From assembly GCA_029204225.1 (NCBI GenBank), contig CM055092.1, positions 78,940,527-79,004,526 on the forward strand: a DNA stretch of 64,000 nucleotides. The letters run 5' to 3'. The position numbers and the translations under genes are program-made. Shown here in pieces: positions 21,715 to 34,167 of this stretch. Below the pieces are notes generated by a model that had not been told where the DNA came from, searched no databases, and saw only the letters and a list, made by a program, of their open reading frames with translations. Source of the stretch: Diphasiastrum complanatum. Lineage: Eukaryota; Streptophyta; Lycopodiopsida; Lycopodiales; Lycopodiaceae. Position 1 is the first letter of the stretch; every line of letters starts with the position of its first letter.

Positions 21715-22475
21715 TTGCGCCTGAGAGCGATATCTGAAACTTTAGTTATGTTGTTTTTGTTTAAAATGTTTAATTTTGAATCTAGTTTGCTTTCTTTTTT
21801 TCATGAATTTGGTATCACTGATAGGTTGGAGTATTTCAAATCTCTTTTTTCTCCTTTTCTTTGTATTCTACCTTCTATAACTGAGGGCCCTGGTGTGGAG
21901 GCATTTTCTGAGATATATCTCAGATCTAAGTCCCTGCTCAGTACTCTGTTATTTAGATCTCAGAATAAGGACATGATTCATTATCAGGACCTAGTGGCAC
22001 TCGACAAGCATATCTATAAAGCTAAGCTTGACAGAATGTTTACCAAGTTACATAATGATTTCCAGTCTGTAGATGAGTGCCCAATTCATAATAAAAAATG
22101 TGGATTTGTTTATTTTCAGTCTGCTTTTGTTTTTTTTCTTCTGTTAAATATTTCTGACATTTGGAGGCTATCCCCTCCACTTCTGAAGCAGTTTCTTCTA
22201 GTGGTACAAAGTCTGAAAAGTCAAAGATTGTAGATATAGATACTTTTTTTATTGATACGAGTGTTAATTTAGATGATTGTTCCGATTTTGATCCTGCTCG
22301 CAATAGGGCTACGTTTATAGGCCCTAGAACACCCACTACCCTTTCTTCTTTTGATAAACCTTTGGTCACTTTGCCTACTTATAATATAGATAATAATTCC
22401 TTTTTGACAATATCGGATAATGCGAAGGAACTACTATACCTTAAATGCTGCCAACCACCAGATATCATTTTCTGA
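21715..22475 (+). pseudogene. unrecognised coding remnant downstream of the G-box promoter
   Basis: Two overlapping frames occur. 21715-22233 has a coherent middle (LRSKSLLSTLLFRSQNKDM, 'LVALDKHIYKAKLDRMFTKL'). A second frame, 22161-22475, begins EAIPSTSEAVSSSGTKSEK and is acidic and Ser/Thr-rich ('VDIDTFFIDTSVNLDDC'). The composition changes from hydrophobic to acidic where the frames cross, which would fit an intron or a frameshift. No known domain; low confidence that it is a functional gene. Confidence 0.3.
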
Positions 22476-23930
22476 TTGAACACTGAAATTGAGGCCTTTT
22501 GAGTTTTCTGAATTTGAAAGTGCTCCATTCATGATCGTGAGACTGACTCTTTCCATTTTTTGTCCTTTTATAATTTCAAACTCATCTAACTTGAGAACAA
22601 CTATCAACTTGTTATTGACATTCTCATTTGTAATATCGTAAAAATTTATGATGAATGTTAATAACTGATTAGTGTCAATAAATAAATTGTTGGAATTGTT
22701 ATAAGCTAGACTTTCTCCTTTCGAGCAATACACTTCATTGATATGAGATGGATTACCAACTATTGTCTACATACCATGGTTTAACATGTCTCTTTTATTT
22801 TAAAGATGAAATGGTCGTGGAATTGGAAACTTTTTAATATTTACTTGTGCAAATGCCTCCTTTATCATCTTAAACATTGTTGCATATACTTCCCTACTGA
22901 TGCTAGAAAAGTCACATGCTCCCTAAAGCAATGTAGTGTTTAATATTTTTCCAACTTCATCCATAATGCTATCAGTAACTGAAGCCTTAATCATTTTCAT
23001 TTTGTTATTATTTAACATTGATTTCATAGATTTAGAAGTCAAGATAGAGCCTAGTGAGTTTCCAATTGAAATCTCATTAGCCAAATGGTCTTTAACAACC
23101 AATGCTGATCTGCACTGCAAACATAATATTCATGAAAATGTCAGTAGAAATTAGGACACTCATAGTATTCACAGCAGTATATAATAAGCAAATCAACAGA
23201 AAGTGGAAATGAATAAATAGCAAAATTAGTGATTATGAATGAATCAAAAAGTTTAAGCAATATTCAATACCAAATAAGCTATAACTTACTTGAATGCATG
23301 GATTCGTCTTTTTCTATGACCTCCTCTAGATGATGATCACATATATCCTTGTTTACCAGTCTTTTCCTCTTGTTGCTTCGGACCTTTCTGTTGAGCACAT
23401 CCATATGTTTAACAAGAGACAAATATGAGATACGCATGGATTAAATCTCATTTTCATCCAAACAAGTTTTCATCTTTGTAGATTTTTCTTCGCACTCCTT
23501 TGATATTTTCCTTGATTTCTCTTCCAAATAATGTATTCTTTGCATTGAATGTGCATTCCCATAGAGCATCAAATTCTCACAGTAACCCAAAAGGCCATTT
23601 TTACCATGACACATAGATTATTAACTAACTCACCGAATAAAAATCTGGATGTTGCAATGAATATGGATCAATAGGATAAAATGTTCCTGATGACCATAAA
23701 TCTACATGTTTTAGTTTTTCCTCCCTATATCGGACCATATCAGAAGTTGACAATTTGGGTTGCTTTGAATTTCTTGTCTTGAGCGGAGCATATTCTGGTG
23801 ACAGATCCACATGATCAATACAGTACAGTAGTATAATAACAAACAACACAATGGCAATAACAAAGCTGGAGATGGCGCTAACGACTCTGCTGGAGATAGA
23901 GATGGCGCTAAACACTTGTTTTTGACCCTG
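22440..23930 (-). pseudogene. unrecognised intron-containing coding remnant
   Basis: Several coherent blocks read leftward. About 23840-23640: VDLSPEYAPLKTRNSKQPKL and 'HVDLWSSGTFYPIDPYSLQH', ending at a GTGAGT donor. About 23580-23440: 'NLMLYGNAHSMQRIHYLEEK', charged and coiled-coil-like. About 23405-23290: VLNRKVRSNKRKRLVNKD, ending at GTAAGT. About 23116-22925: after TTTGCAG, 'CRSALVVKDHLANEISIGNS'. Then 'SREVYATMFKMIKEAFAQ' to about 22802 after an in-frame stop. 22733-22434 is another open stretch. Splice-like borders suggest a decayed multi-exon gene, host or transposon; I recognise no domain. Confidence 0.4.
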
Positions 23931-24249
23931 GAGATAGAGATGGCATAGGCTTTTTTCAGAAATGTCACTCCTAATTTAAATTTTTGAGTGTTCCCAACTA
24001 TTGGGAGGGAATATTTCAGCATTTTGAAAAATTATATTTTAACTATGGTTAAACACCAGTGAAGTTTGATGTGACTAAACTAAGGTGCATTCATTTACAT
24101 GGAAAGTAGTGCGGGCAGATGCGTAAAGAAGCTAGAAAATGATATTATAATTACTTTATAGTTATTTTTCTCTCTCCTACATGGCATTTCTTATAGGGCC
24201 CTCTTTGGGCCCATATATTCTCTAATGATTTGAGATGAAGTCATGTTGC

Positions 24250-25436
24250 AATACAGCTAGCTGATTGAGCAGATGTTTGATCAGTGACTGAGGTTCCTTC
24301 ACTCATCTTGAGCAATAGGAACTTCTTTCTCAAATGGAGACTAGTCGATACATCTGTTGTTTCATATAGACCAGAAAGAATGTCCCATGTTGCTTTGGAG
24401 CTAGAACAATTTGCTACTGATCTATTTGTGAATCTTTAAGATTCAGAGATACAATGGCAAGTGCTTTGCCATCCTTAGTTTCCCAAGTAGTCAGCATGTC
24501 AGGTTCAGCTGGTTGGCTATTGAACCATTGATGTATCCCCAGAGTTCTTTCTCAATTAGTATCATCTTCATTTTAAATTTCCACATGTGAAAATCATCTC
24601 CATTGACTGATCAAGCGGATCTCTGAAGATGTACCTTCCATAATAAATGATCCAAGAAATTGTAAATACTATAACAGTTTGGACCGTTGGCTCTAATACT
24701 GCTTGTTGGGTTTGTATGAAAGAATATTTGTTTAGGAAATTATTTTATCAGTTCTGATACCACTCTTGCTTAATACAAAATCTAGTCAAGAGAAAAACTC
24801 AATGCTAAATTGTTAGATTATGATAGAATCGATTCAACTATTACTTAGATCGACTAGATGAATATCTTTGTAGGTGTCAAAGACAACCATGAAGGGAGCG
24901 AAATAGTTAGGCATCTATGACAACCATGCTTCCTTCGAAATAGATATTTTGAATGAGTCATGGAACGAGTATCAGTAGTACAAGAGAAAGGAATTGTCAG
25001 AAAGCATTTGTCAGTCACACATAAAGAAAATAGAGAATTTGTGTTAAGCTATTGTGAATACAATGATTAGATCGTGATCATGTGTCCGAGAATGGTTCAC
25101 AATAATAGCGCACTATGAGCTATGATCTTACTACGCTAGTTATAGATTGAATAATGTCTCTATTTCTTGAATTACTTTCTCTCTCTAAAGATCTCTGATC
25201 CTATGGAATCAGATAGTCTGATACAAGGGAGTTCACGGAGGAACTCTAATTTATACTACCAGTGATTATTGACTCATCTATTGTATATGCCTATTGTCAC
25301 TTTTGGTATATATAAAATACATCGGTTGGAGTACAACTATAAGATTAACGGTCATGAAGTGATACAATTACTGCAAAGTGAATAGTGACGTAGTTTGTGT
25401 CATGCAGAGCTCCATTTTGACTAGTGATAGTCGACA
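24250..25436 (-). mobile_element. Ty1/copia element F: gag start and 5' LTR
   Basis: On the minus strand the LTR ends CAAACCCAACA at 24704, followed by a degenerate primer site (GTATTAGAGCC) and a gag N-terminus in broken frames ('WKFKMKMILIEKELWGYING'-like, then 'TTWETKDGKALAIVSLNLKD') to about 24260. The remainder of the element is absent. The LTR (24704 to about 25436) belongs to the same family as that of element E. Confidence 0.6.
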
Positions 25437-25559
25437 TTAGTTGAAGGTGTTGAATGAATCGAGTCGACTTGTTCACCCTTGAGTTGATGTCGATGGAGTC
25501 GAAGTCGGGATGTTGATGGACTTCCTATATCTTGCGGTATCAGATAATGTTGTCCTCTT

Positions 25560-27300
25560 CCCCCCTACCTCTTTGTCATTGCTTCTGAACCTTTGATTTT
25601 CCATCTCCTTAAACTTAATGACCTTCCCTCCTTTCGTCTGTTCATCTTCCGCGATGTGCCTATTGGCCCTCAATTCTTTGCTGATGATCTGACTTGCACC
25701 ATTGAGCTCTACCAACCTTCTATTTCTCTTCTTCTCCTTGAGTTATCGCGTTTTTGTCTAGTCTCTGACTCTTTGATCAACCATAAGAAATCTGAGCTCA
25801 TTGTTCTTTCCCACGATGCCTCTCATGTCTGGTGCCATAATCTTGGTTTTAAAGTCCTCTCGCACGGTACCATTTTCAAATATCTTGGGTTTCCACTGGG
25901 GGCTTCCCTTTCCAATAAAGACTGATTTAATTGGATTATTGATAGAATTAGATCCAAAATCCCAGCTTGGAATTTGTCCGACCTCTCTTTTATAGCCAAA
26001 CTAATTGTTCTCAAACACAGTATCTCCTCTTACTTCCCACACTTTCTTTTTATTTGGTTTCTCCCCCCCCTCCTATTCTCTTATCATTGCCAAGTCCTTT
26101 ATAATGTTCCTCTGGAACAATGGTCCTAGCTTTTTGAATTGGGATATTTGTACAACACCCAAGAAGAGGGGTGGCCTGGGACTTCTTGACCCGTCTACCA
26201 CCTCTCTTTCTCTTCTTATCTGAAGAATTCATTCAAACTTTGTTTCCCCTCAACCTTGGGCTATTATGATGGCGACTACTCTCCCTTCTCTTCCCTCGAC
26301 CACTGAGACTAATCCTCTATCCTACTTTCTTGAGTTTACCCATTCTTCTTTCCCTCGTTATTCAAATCCGTTCTTAGAGTCCTACTTTCCATGAGAGATT
26401 TGACATATTGGTCGGGCGGTAACTGTATCTCACCTCTTGAATCCTTATGGTTTTCAAAAGCTATAACTATCAACTCTAAGCCCCTTGCCTTGACTGAAAG
26501 GAGGATTTGTCTCAATCTTACCCGTAAAGCCCTTGTAACATGGGAGCATATCATGGACTTTATTTATACTTTCAGTCTCTCTTGACTTAGATCTGAACTT
26601 GGCCTTTCTATTCGTGAAACCAATTTTTTATCCTTTGCTTTCTCACATGGTGACCTTCGTTGACTTTCTACCTCCCTCTCCTCTGATAGCGATAATAAAT
26701 GGGTCTTCAAGGCCATGGACAAAACTGGTAAGATCTCCTACTCTTCCGTTTACTCGGCTACTAAAGAGCCCCTCTTTACCTTCTCCTGGTTTAAGTCTAA
26801 GTGGAATATTTCTGACTCTCCTCATCTTTGGAAGGCAAGTTTCTGTCGTACTCATAAAATCAAAACGGGTAAATTTAGAATCTTCTCTCTCAGAATTATC
26901 CAACTTTCTCTTCCTGTTTGAGCAAATTATAGGGGCAGTGTATCAAATGTCTGTTCTAAGTGTAAAACACTAGACGAGGATGTTTCTCACTCGTTTTTCA
27001 TTGTTATATCTCTTCGTGGAGAACAGTGACTGACCTTTTCATTTCTCGCTTTCATGTCAGATTTAAAAAGTTCAGGCACGTTGCCCTTCTGCTTAACGAT
27101 ATCATATTTGATGATGTTGACGTCAATGATTTTTGGCAGTGTATTCGAGTTGTTACTCTTTGGAATATTTGGTTAAATAATAGGGAATTTGGGAATGGTG
27201 ATCATATCATCCCCCCTGCTTCTCTTTAAAGAGGCAGAGAAACCTTTTCTTTTGTAAAACTAGTTTCTATCTGTACTTTGTATAAAGTCATTAATCTATG
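25560..27300 (+). mobile_element. LINE (non-LTR) retrotransposon remnant
   Basis: 5'-truncated LINE. The RT palm motif is F-A-D-D at 25677-25688 (PIGPQFFADDLTCTIELYQP). It is followed by the thumb region 'SLINHKKSELIVLSHD', 'KYLGFPLGASLSNKD', then in shifted frames 'RIRSKIPAWNLSDLSFIAKL'. The C-terminal part (about 26700-27230) ends with 'TLWNIWLNNREFGNGD', typical of the zf-RVT tail of plant LINEs. Stops and frameshifts are frequent. No clear poly-A or target duplication could be assigned. Confidence 0.75.
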
Positions 27301-27374
27301 GTTTACTTTTCAAGAGAGAGACAAAATTTGTGATTTAGTTCATAACTCCAACAATCTTGAAAATAGAGAATCGA

Positions 27375-27602
27375 TTTATTTCATGAGAATTTTAGTTTAA
27401 TGGATTATCATTGCCCTTTGAACGTGTAGAATTAGTTATATGTAACAATACTAGATTTAGCAAAAATGGAAGCACAAAAGTTCATTGATTGATTTCATGA
27501 GAAATTTAGTCTAATGCATTATCATCACCCTTTAAAAGTTTAGATTTAACTATATGTAACAATACTAGATTTAGCAAAAATGGAAGCTCAAAAGTTCATT
27601 CA
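27375..27602. repeat. tandem duplication, period about 114 bp
   Basis: 'tttcatgagaa...ttatatgtaacaatactagatttagcaaaaatggaagc' occurs at about 27379 and again at about 27493. Confidence 0.9.
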
Positions 27603-28417
27603 ACTGTGCTATCTTGGTGGCTAGGAGGCATCAAGAGTGTGTCGAGTGTGGCATTGCATTTATTTTTGGATCAAAAATGAGAAAATTGTGAGTTTGCGGG
27701 CCACTTTTTAAAGCCATGGCAATATGGGCAAAGCCGTACTTGGAGATGTAAGCAAACTTGATGGTGTCTCTATTTCTCTCATTACAATGTCTAAAAATTT
27801 AAATAAAAAATATTATCATGGAGAAGAACTCAGAGAGGTAATTATAGGTGATGAAGCTTGTCCCATGACTCATGTGGATATAAAGGTTCATAAATAAGAA
27901 GGCACGAAAAGCTCTTACTATCATACTATGGAGGGTAAAACATTTATAGCTTTTTAATGGAGATATTGTTTCTAAAATAAGTGTGCCAAGCCTATAATGT
28001 ATCTTTATAACATCTAAAAGTTTTAAATTCTTCATTATTTTTGAAGTGATTTTCATAGCTTTATGCAATAGAAGTTAATTCACATAATCCTTGAGTTCAC
28101 TTAACATATAAATGTTTGTTACCAAAAAAAAAATCATGTTGTAGCCATTGCATGTTTTGAACTCCTTTGTAGGATCTAAATGAAAGTAGTGATTCATGAT
28201 AGTGGTAAAAGTTTTGTAGTGAATTTTATTTATGTGACATGGTACACATATCACAAGTATTATCTATACATAGATAGATAATCACACAAACAACTAGAGC
28301 CAAATGAGAGTGTGCAGGCTCTCGATTACAACCAAACTTGGGGCACATCTCAAAGTTCAAAATCATTGAACATCTTAGGCAAACTTTGGACACGTAGACT
28401 CTTGATGTCTCTTGGAT

Positions 28418-28645
28418 GTAAGCTTATACATGTCCCTTGCATGTATGTTGATATTCATGCCTACATTGCCATTGTCACAATAAACACCTTTATCCAGCTT
28501 ATCTACAATGTGGACTAAGAGAACTAACTATGTAAGCTTATACATGTCCCTTGGATGTATGTTGATGTTCATGCCTACATTGCCATTGTCACAATAAACA
28601 CCTTTATCCAGCGTATCTACAGTGTGGACTAAGAGAACTAACTAT
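28418..28645. repeat. tandem duplication, period 114 bp
   Basis: Unit 'gtaagcttatacatgtccc...taagagaactaactat' at 28418 and 28532, nearly identical, so recent. Confidence 0.95.
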
Positions 28646-30193
28646 ACCTCCATAACCTACTTTGATGCAACCAACCTCCAAGAATATGCTATTCTATCTT
28701 CAAGTCATAATGACTCAAATCAAGTGCTGTCTTTCTTGAAGAATCTATAAATAATAGAGCTTTAACTATTGACTCTACTTGCCTTCTACAAAATAAATTC
28801 ATTCATTTTAAATGCAATATATATGAGTACTTTATTGACCTTATGAATGTATGTAGCCTTCATTCCCTTCTAAATGGATAACTCTTCTCATTATTATTAA
28901 GAACTTAAATTTTATAAAACCACAATATTAATCTTAAATTGAGCTAGCTCAAAACAGGTACTTCGAATTTAGGCATAAACTAGCTTTGAAATCTTATATA
29001 TGCTCTCTATATATATGAACTTTCAACATTCTATATACGCATCTCCATCATATATGCTCTCAACTTCTAGTACAAAATATTTAAACAGCATCAAGTTTTA
29101 AGCATGACTACATAATGGGACTTGATTTAAGTGTTAAGAAAGTAGCACGATGTTTGTAGTGGATTGTAAAACATCATTCTCTACTATGTACTAAAAAAAC
29201 AGCTATGTAAAAAATGAGCATTTGTGTTTCCCACTATAACTATAATGTAGTCCTCAGGAAAATGATGAATGGTAGTTAGATCCCTAAAAATAGTAAGTGC
29301 ATAAGTATACATGGCCAAAGTACATTACACACACACACACACACACACACACATGCATGCATGCATGAATGCATGCATATGTACACATCCAAAAATCTGG
29401 AATGGATAAGCCTACCAAGTCCCAAAGCAAGTCTAGACAAACATGGCTAAGCCTTTGTGAGCTAGTAAGATATATTTGGATGTGATTGAGCCTTCAACCT
29501 GTGTGTGAACCAAGCACTTAGTTGTGATAGTAGTACATGAAGAAAATCATATGCCATAACTAAGGGTTGAATGGTAGAATAACTATAAGGAAAAACAAGC
29601 CATGTCTTAGCTCCCCTTACCAACAATAGCCAAGCTCTTTGTCCCAGCTCATGTTGGTGGCCTTAAAGACTAGTTAATGCCACAATGAATGTACCATTGA
29701 TAAATGAAGATGAGCATTGGCATTGAGAATTCACTTCTAAGATACGTCTAGTTGATAGTACCAATTACAACCTTTTCTTGTAGTGGACATGTGACTCATT
29801 GCTTTACTTACTGGTTGAGTTCTATGCTCTTGGTTTCATCGATTGGCAATGTCATCTTGCTGATTGTTTTATGTAAAAAATTCATGATATGTTGGTTGGG
29901 TTGTTTGGATGCTTAAAGACTTACTCTATGCTGCTCATGATGTTGTGGTGTCAGGTTGAGTCTTTATTGTGTTTGTGTTGGATGACAAAGTTGATTGGGT
30001 TGGTCTCTTAAGGTGTGTGTCTCATGGAGCCAATGTTGGCTTGCATGTTTGCCTTTGTGCAAGTGGTTGAACAAAAGAAGCTAAGTTGGTTGTCCCATCT
30101 CCCTTTGAGGTGTTGATGCAACACGCACGCACGCACACATGCAACCATGCACATGCACACACGAGCGCATGAGCGCCCACCCGCCCGCACGCA

Positions 30194-30229
<36 letters not shown>

Positions 30230-33200
30230 CAACCATGCACATGCACACACGAGCATAAAGCTATTTAGCAAGTTTCGTGTTTTTTAGACACAGAGTTTTC
30301 ACAACGTATCTTGAGGTCCCTATTTTTTGGGGGCCTAGGATAGTTGTAAACATACAAAGCAAGGCCAACATCATAATTTGATCACACTAGGAAGAAATTG
30401 AAAAAAAAAAATGGATATTTCAATTTTTACTTTTTACTTTTTAGAGATCAAATATATTGATGTCATGTCATAGTACTTCATAATAGAATGTCATCTCCTA
30501 CTTTAATGTAGAATTGTACATCATTTAGTTGTGAATATTTGTATGATTGCCAAGAGGCCTTTGGATGTGTTACAGATCAAATGATATGAAGAGTATCAGA
30601 GTGAGGGGTAATCAAATCAATAGGTTACAAGATCAAAGCTTTTAGAAGTGATAAGGGAGGTAACTGACACATTTACTTGGCATGTTATCCAATAAGTGAA
30701 ACTCTTGCATATATACGATGACACCATGAGTATTCAAATTCAATAGACCAATTTTCTTACATTTCCACTTCTTGTCTGGTCCTTTGAACCTTCCCAATGT
30801 GAGTTTCTTTTTGGATCCAAAGAGCTCATTATTTTTTGGTTTGTTAAATAGAATGCTAAATGTACAAAGTAATTTGTTTAACTTGCTCATTTTCTTGACA
30901 TCTTGATTGATTGGAAGGAACTAAAGCTCAATGTGTCTACAACTCTTCATCAAGTTGCCAAAAGTGTTCACATGGAAAGCCACGATTTACAAGAACTAGA
31001 ACTCCTTGAAAATGAAGATATGATCTCCCTCTCATCAAGTGATCTTTGATCGAGATTGGTTTTTAGACAATTTTCCAAATAGTTCTCTATTTTCCTACTA
31101 TTACGATTGACTACATTCCACCATTATAATTTTCACACTCTCCAATTTCTCTATCTTACCTTGCAAAGGGGAAACATTCAATAGAATTGTTTTATATGTA
31201 TACCATACTTTGCCAATTTTAATAGAACAAGTTGGTCATTTCCATTATTGTTGATGTCCTTCAAGTTTTCATGGTGGTCATCTCTCATTGATCTCAAGAA
31301 CTCTTATTTCTTATTGAGTCTACTCAAGTACATTTGCGAATCTCTATTTACAAGTCAAATCAAATTTCTTGCAATTACTTGTTGGTCCTTTTAACTTGCA
31401 GTGCTTGAACAGCCCAATTGTTGAAATTCATTTTTCACCGCTTCATCTTAGATTTATAGGTTTTTTATATGTCTCAAAATCCAGTGGTTTTAGTTATAAA
31501 TCTTAGGTTTTAAGATTTTATTTCAATCTTTTACCGATTCCGTAGTTGTTTTGTGGGTTTTTATAAGGTAAGTTTGAAACTTTTTTACAAGCACTAAGAT
31601 ATTGAGTATTTCAAACTATCTTCAACATTAAGTATCTCAAGGATAAAGGAGAATGAAGTTGTCAATGTTCTTTCACAGGGTGTGGAAACTCCAAAATAGA
31701 AGACTTGATAGCTATTGCAAACTTTTATGCAAATTCTCAAGTTGATGTGTATATTCATGCATGCATCAAAATCATCCTCAAACCAATTATGGGCACAAAT
31801 GGTGTAGAGAATACTCTACACTATAATGGTGCAAGGTTGATTGGACATAGGACGTGGGGAACTTTGTTCTTCAAAGGAGGTAAAAAGAAACAAGAATTAA
31901 AAATCCATGATAATAGCAAAGGAGTTCATTCTTCCAAATTTAAATACTTCCTCAAATATTGTATGAGCATATTCATCTTCTAATGTAGGCTCATATGAAA
32001 TTTTGAAGATAATATAGAGTGGAAGGATATTTAGGTGGGAAGGTATGAAAACCAATGTTGTAAAATCCGAATACCAAGCTATGCTTCACATTTTTGGTGG
32101 GAGAGTTGTAAAATCCAAATACTACGCTATGCTTGGGAGAGTGATGGTCCAAGTCATAAAGGTCCATGTATTCAAAATGATATCTTCATCATTACATCTA
32201 TGTTAGAGAACAAATGCATCGATTGGTTACATCTTGCCAAGCTAAATGTAGCTAAATTGCTACGCCCCACATGTTTAGCACTATGACTCCCTTGTTTGCA
32301 CTTTAAGCCTATGAACCTTTACAATCTATACATATAGAATTCAAGTGACATTTTTTGTTGTAATACATCAATTATGACGCAATATATTTTGAAGACCAAC
32401 AAAGATCATATGAAATAGGCACAACAAGAAATGATAAGTTAAATTGATAAATTATGCTCATTTTGAGTTTGAAGTCGGGGAATGTGTATAGCTAAGGTTA
32501 CAATCTCATGGGTAATTCAAACTAAAGAAAAATCAATGAGAAGTTTCTTTGCTCCACAAATGATGGTCCACCTATAATTGTACATTTATGGTCCATCCAC
32601 AATTGTCCATTAGGCATGTGATCTACCTTATAGAAGCAAATTTGCCTACACAACTAGAATGCAAAAGGTGTTCCATGAACGTTTTTGACACATTGCATTG
32701 AGAAAAGACAATTTAGCATCTATAATCTTGTGATGCAATTGTTGACATTGGCAGATATCTCGAGTATTCTAAGATTATTAGGTAAAGTGAGCGGGTTTAC
32801 TTGAAGATAACTCTTGGGTAAAGACTCCATGGATTTATTCAGATGAACTATGATTAAAGACATCTTTTGCTACTTACATTGGTCATTTTGAGTCCTCATT
32901 AATCAACTGATAAGGAATTCTCCATTTTTTTGGGAAAAATTACGTGAGGGGTGTCATGGAGTTGTTATTATGCATACATATTACTCAATAAAAGGGCCTT
33001 GCACTGATCTAGAAAAACATACAACCACAAATCGGACCCTAAAGGGCTGTCTAACTGAAATCAATGGCAGTTGTCCTTAAGGTTATCAAGTTCCCTTTAG
33101 GGTCACTGATTAAGTGAAGGCTAGTTGGTGTAGTAGGTGCCTAACTAGAGGATGAAATTTTTTTTGATTGAAAGTGAAAGCAGAATGAACTCATTCAAGG

Positions 33201-33857
33201 AATCTGTCTTATATTTTTCACTTTTTGTGGATCTTGGATGCTATCTCCATCTATCCTTTGTTCATGTGCCTTCAATTCCATGTTGCGTTGTAACATTCAA
33301 ATGAGATTCTTCATATCGAATAAACAAACTGGTATTTTCCTTTATTCCCATTCGTTGTACATTTCATTCGTTGATTATTGTGCTGCTGTGTTTTCATAGG
33401 GCATAGATGCATGACATTGTTGTGCACTTGATGCTTAATTGTAATTTTGACCATATTTTTAGCAAAAAGGCTGGCCATGAATCGGTAGGTTAATTGACCT
33501 TCAAGCATGGTACAACCTATGAGGTTCATGATCATCAAGAGGATTGTTAATAGCACTAACAACCAATAATGAGGAGAATTGTTTTGCTAGAGTTGTCAAA
33601 TGTTTTAGCACCACCGTTGTGAGGACACTTGTAGCATTGCATATTGTTGGAAAAATCAGATTTCCGTGTAAACAAAGCACTAGATACATGCAAGAACTTC
33701 TAATTTATAATTAAAAAATCTTGAATCGTGAAAGGAGCCTCAATTTTGACAGTTGATTACAGGTCAGACATTTGCAAAAGGTGAAGTCATCTTCTCTAAT
33801 ATCTATAACACACTGTGTCAAGCATGCAGTAATAGCTTTAGCATCCTCCACTTTATA
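28646..33857. other. AT-rich intergenic stretch, no gene seen
   Basis: About 5.2 kb without a coding signal that I can support. It holds small CA microsatellites (29327-29352, followed by ATGC steps to about 29380, and about 30197-30227). 'acatgcaaccatgcacatgc' is repeated at about 30137 and 30226. 'gttgtaaaatcc(g/a)aata...gctatgctt' is duplicated at about 32055 and 32105. The last part, just below 33858, would be the ARPC2 3' UTR. Confidence 0.45.
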
Positions 33858-34128
33858 TCATACCAAACGCTTGAAAGATCGACCCTGAGCAGTCTTCTTT
33901 TCTTTTTGAGTGTCCGGTTTTGCTCGATTGAGGACCTGCAGCTCAAAATTAAAAATCAGCCTTCACATGAGATGGCTTGTAAATAAAAGAAAAATATGAC
34001 AATTTGATGCAACATATACTAAAAGTTTGACCTGGATTAGTGTCTCCACTCGTCGCCTCATCCGAGTGTGCATGAAAGCTTTAGAGCACTGTCCAGGCAT
34101 TTATCATTCTTAGTAATTGGTTTGGAAT

Positions 34129-34167
<39 letters not shown>

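Noticed and set aside
29327-30256. Cys/Val/Ala-rich ORFs near the CA repeats
   Set aside because: Products of CA/TG microsatellites and short direct repeats.
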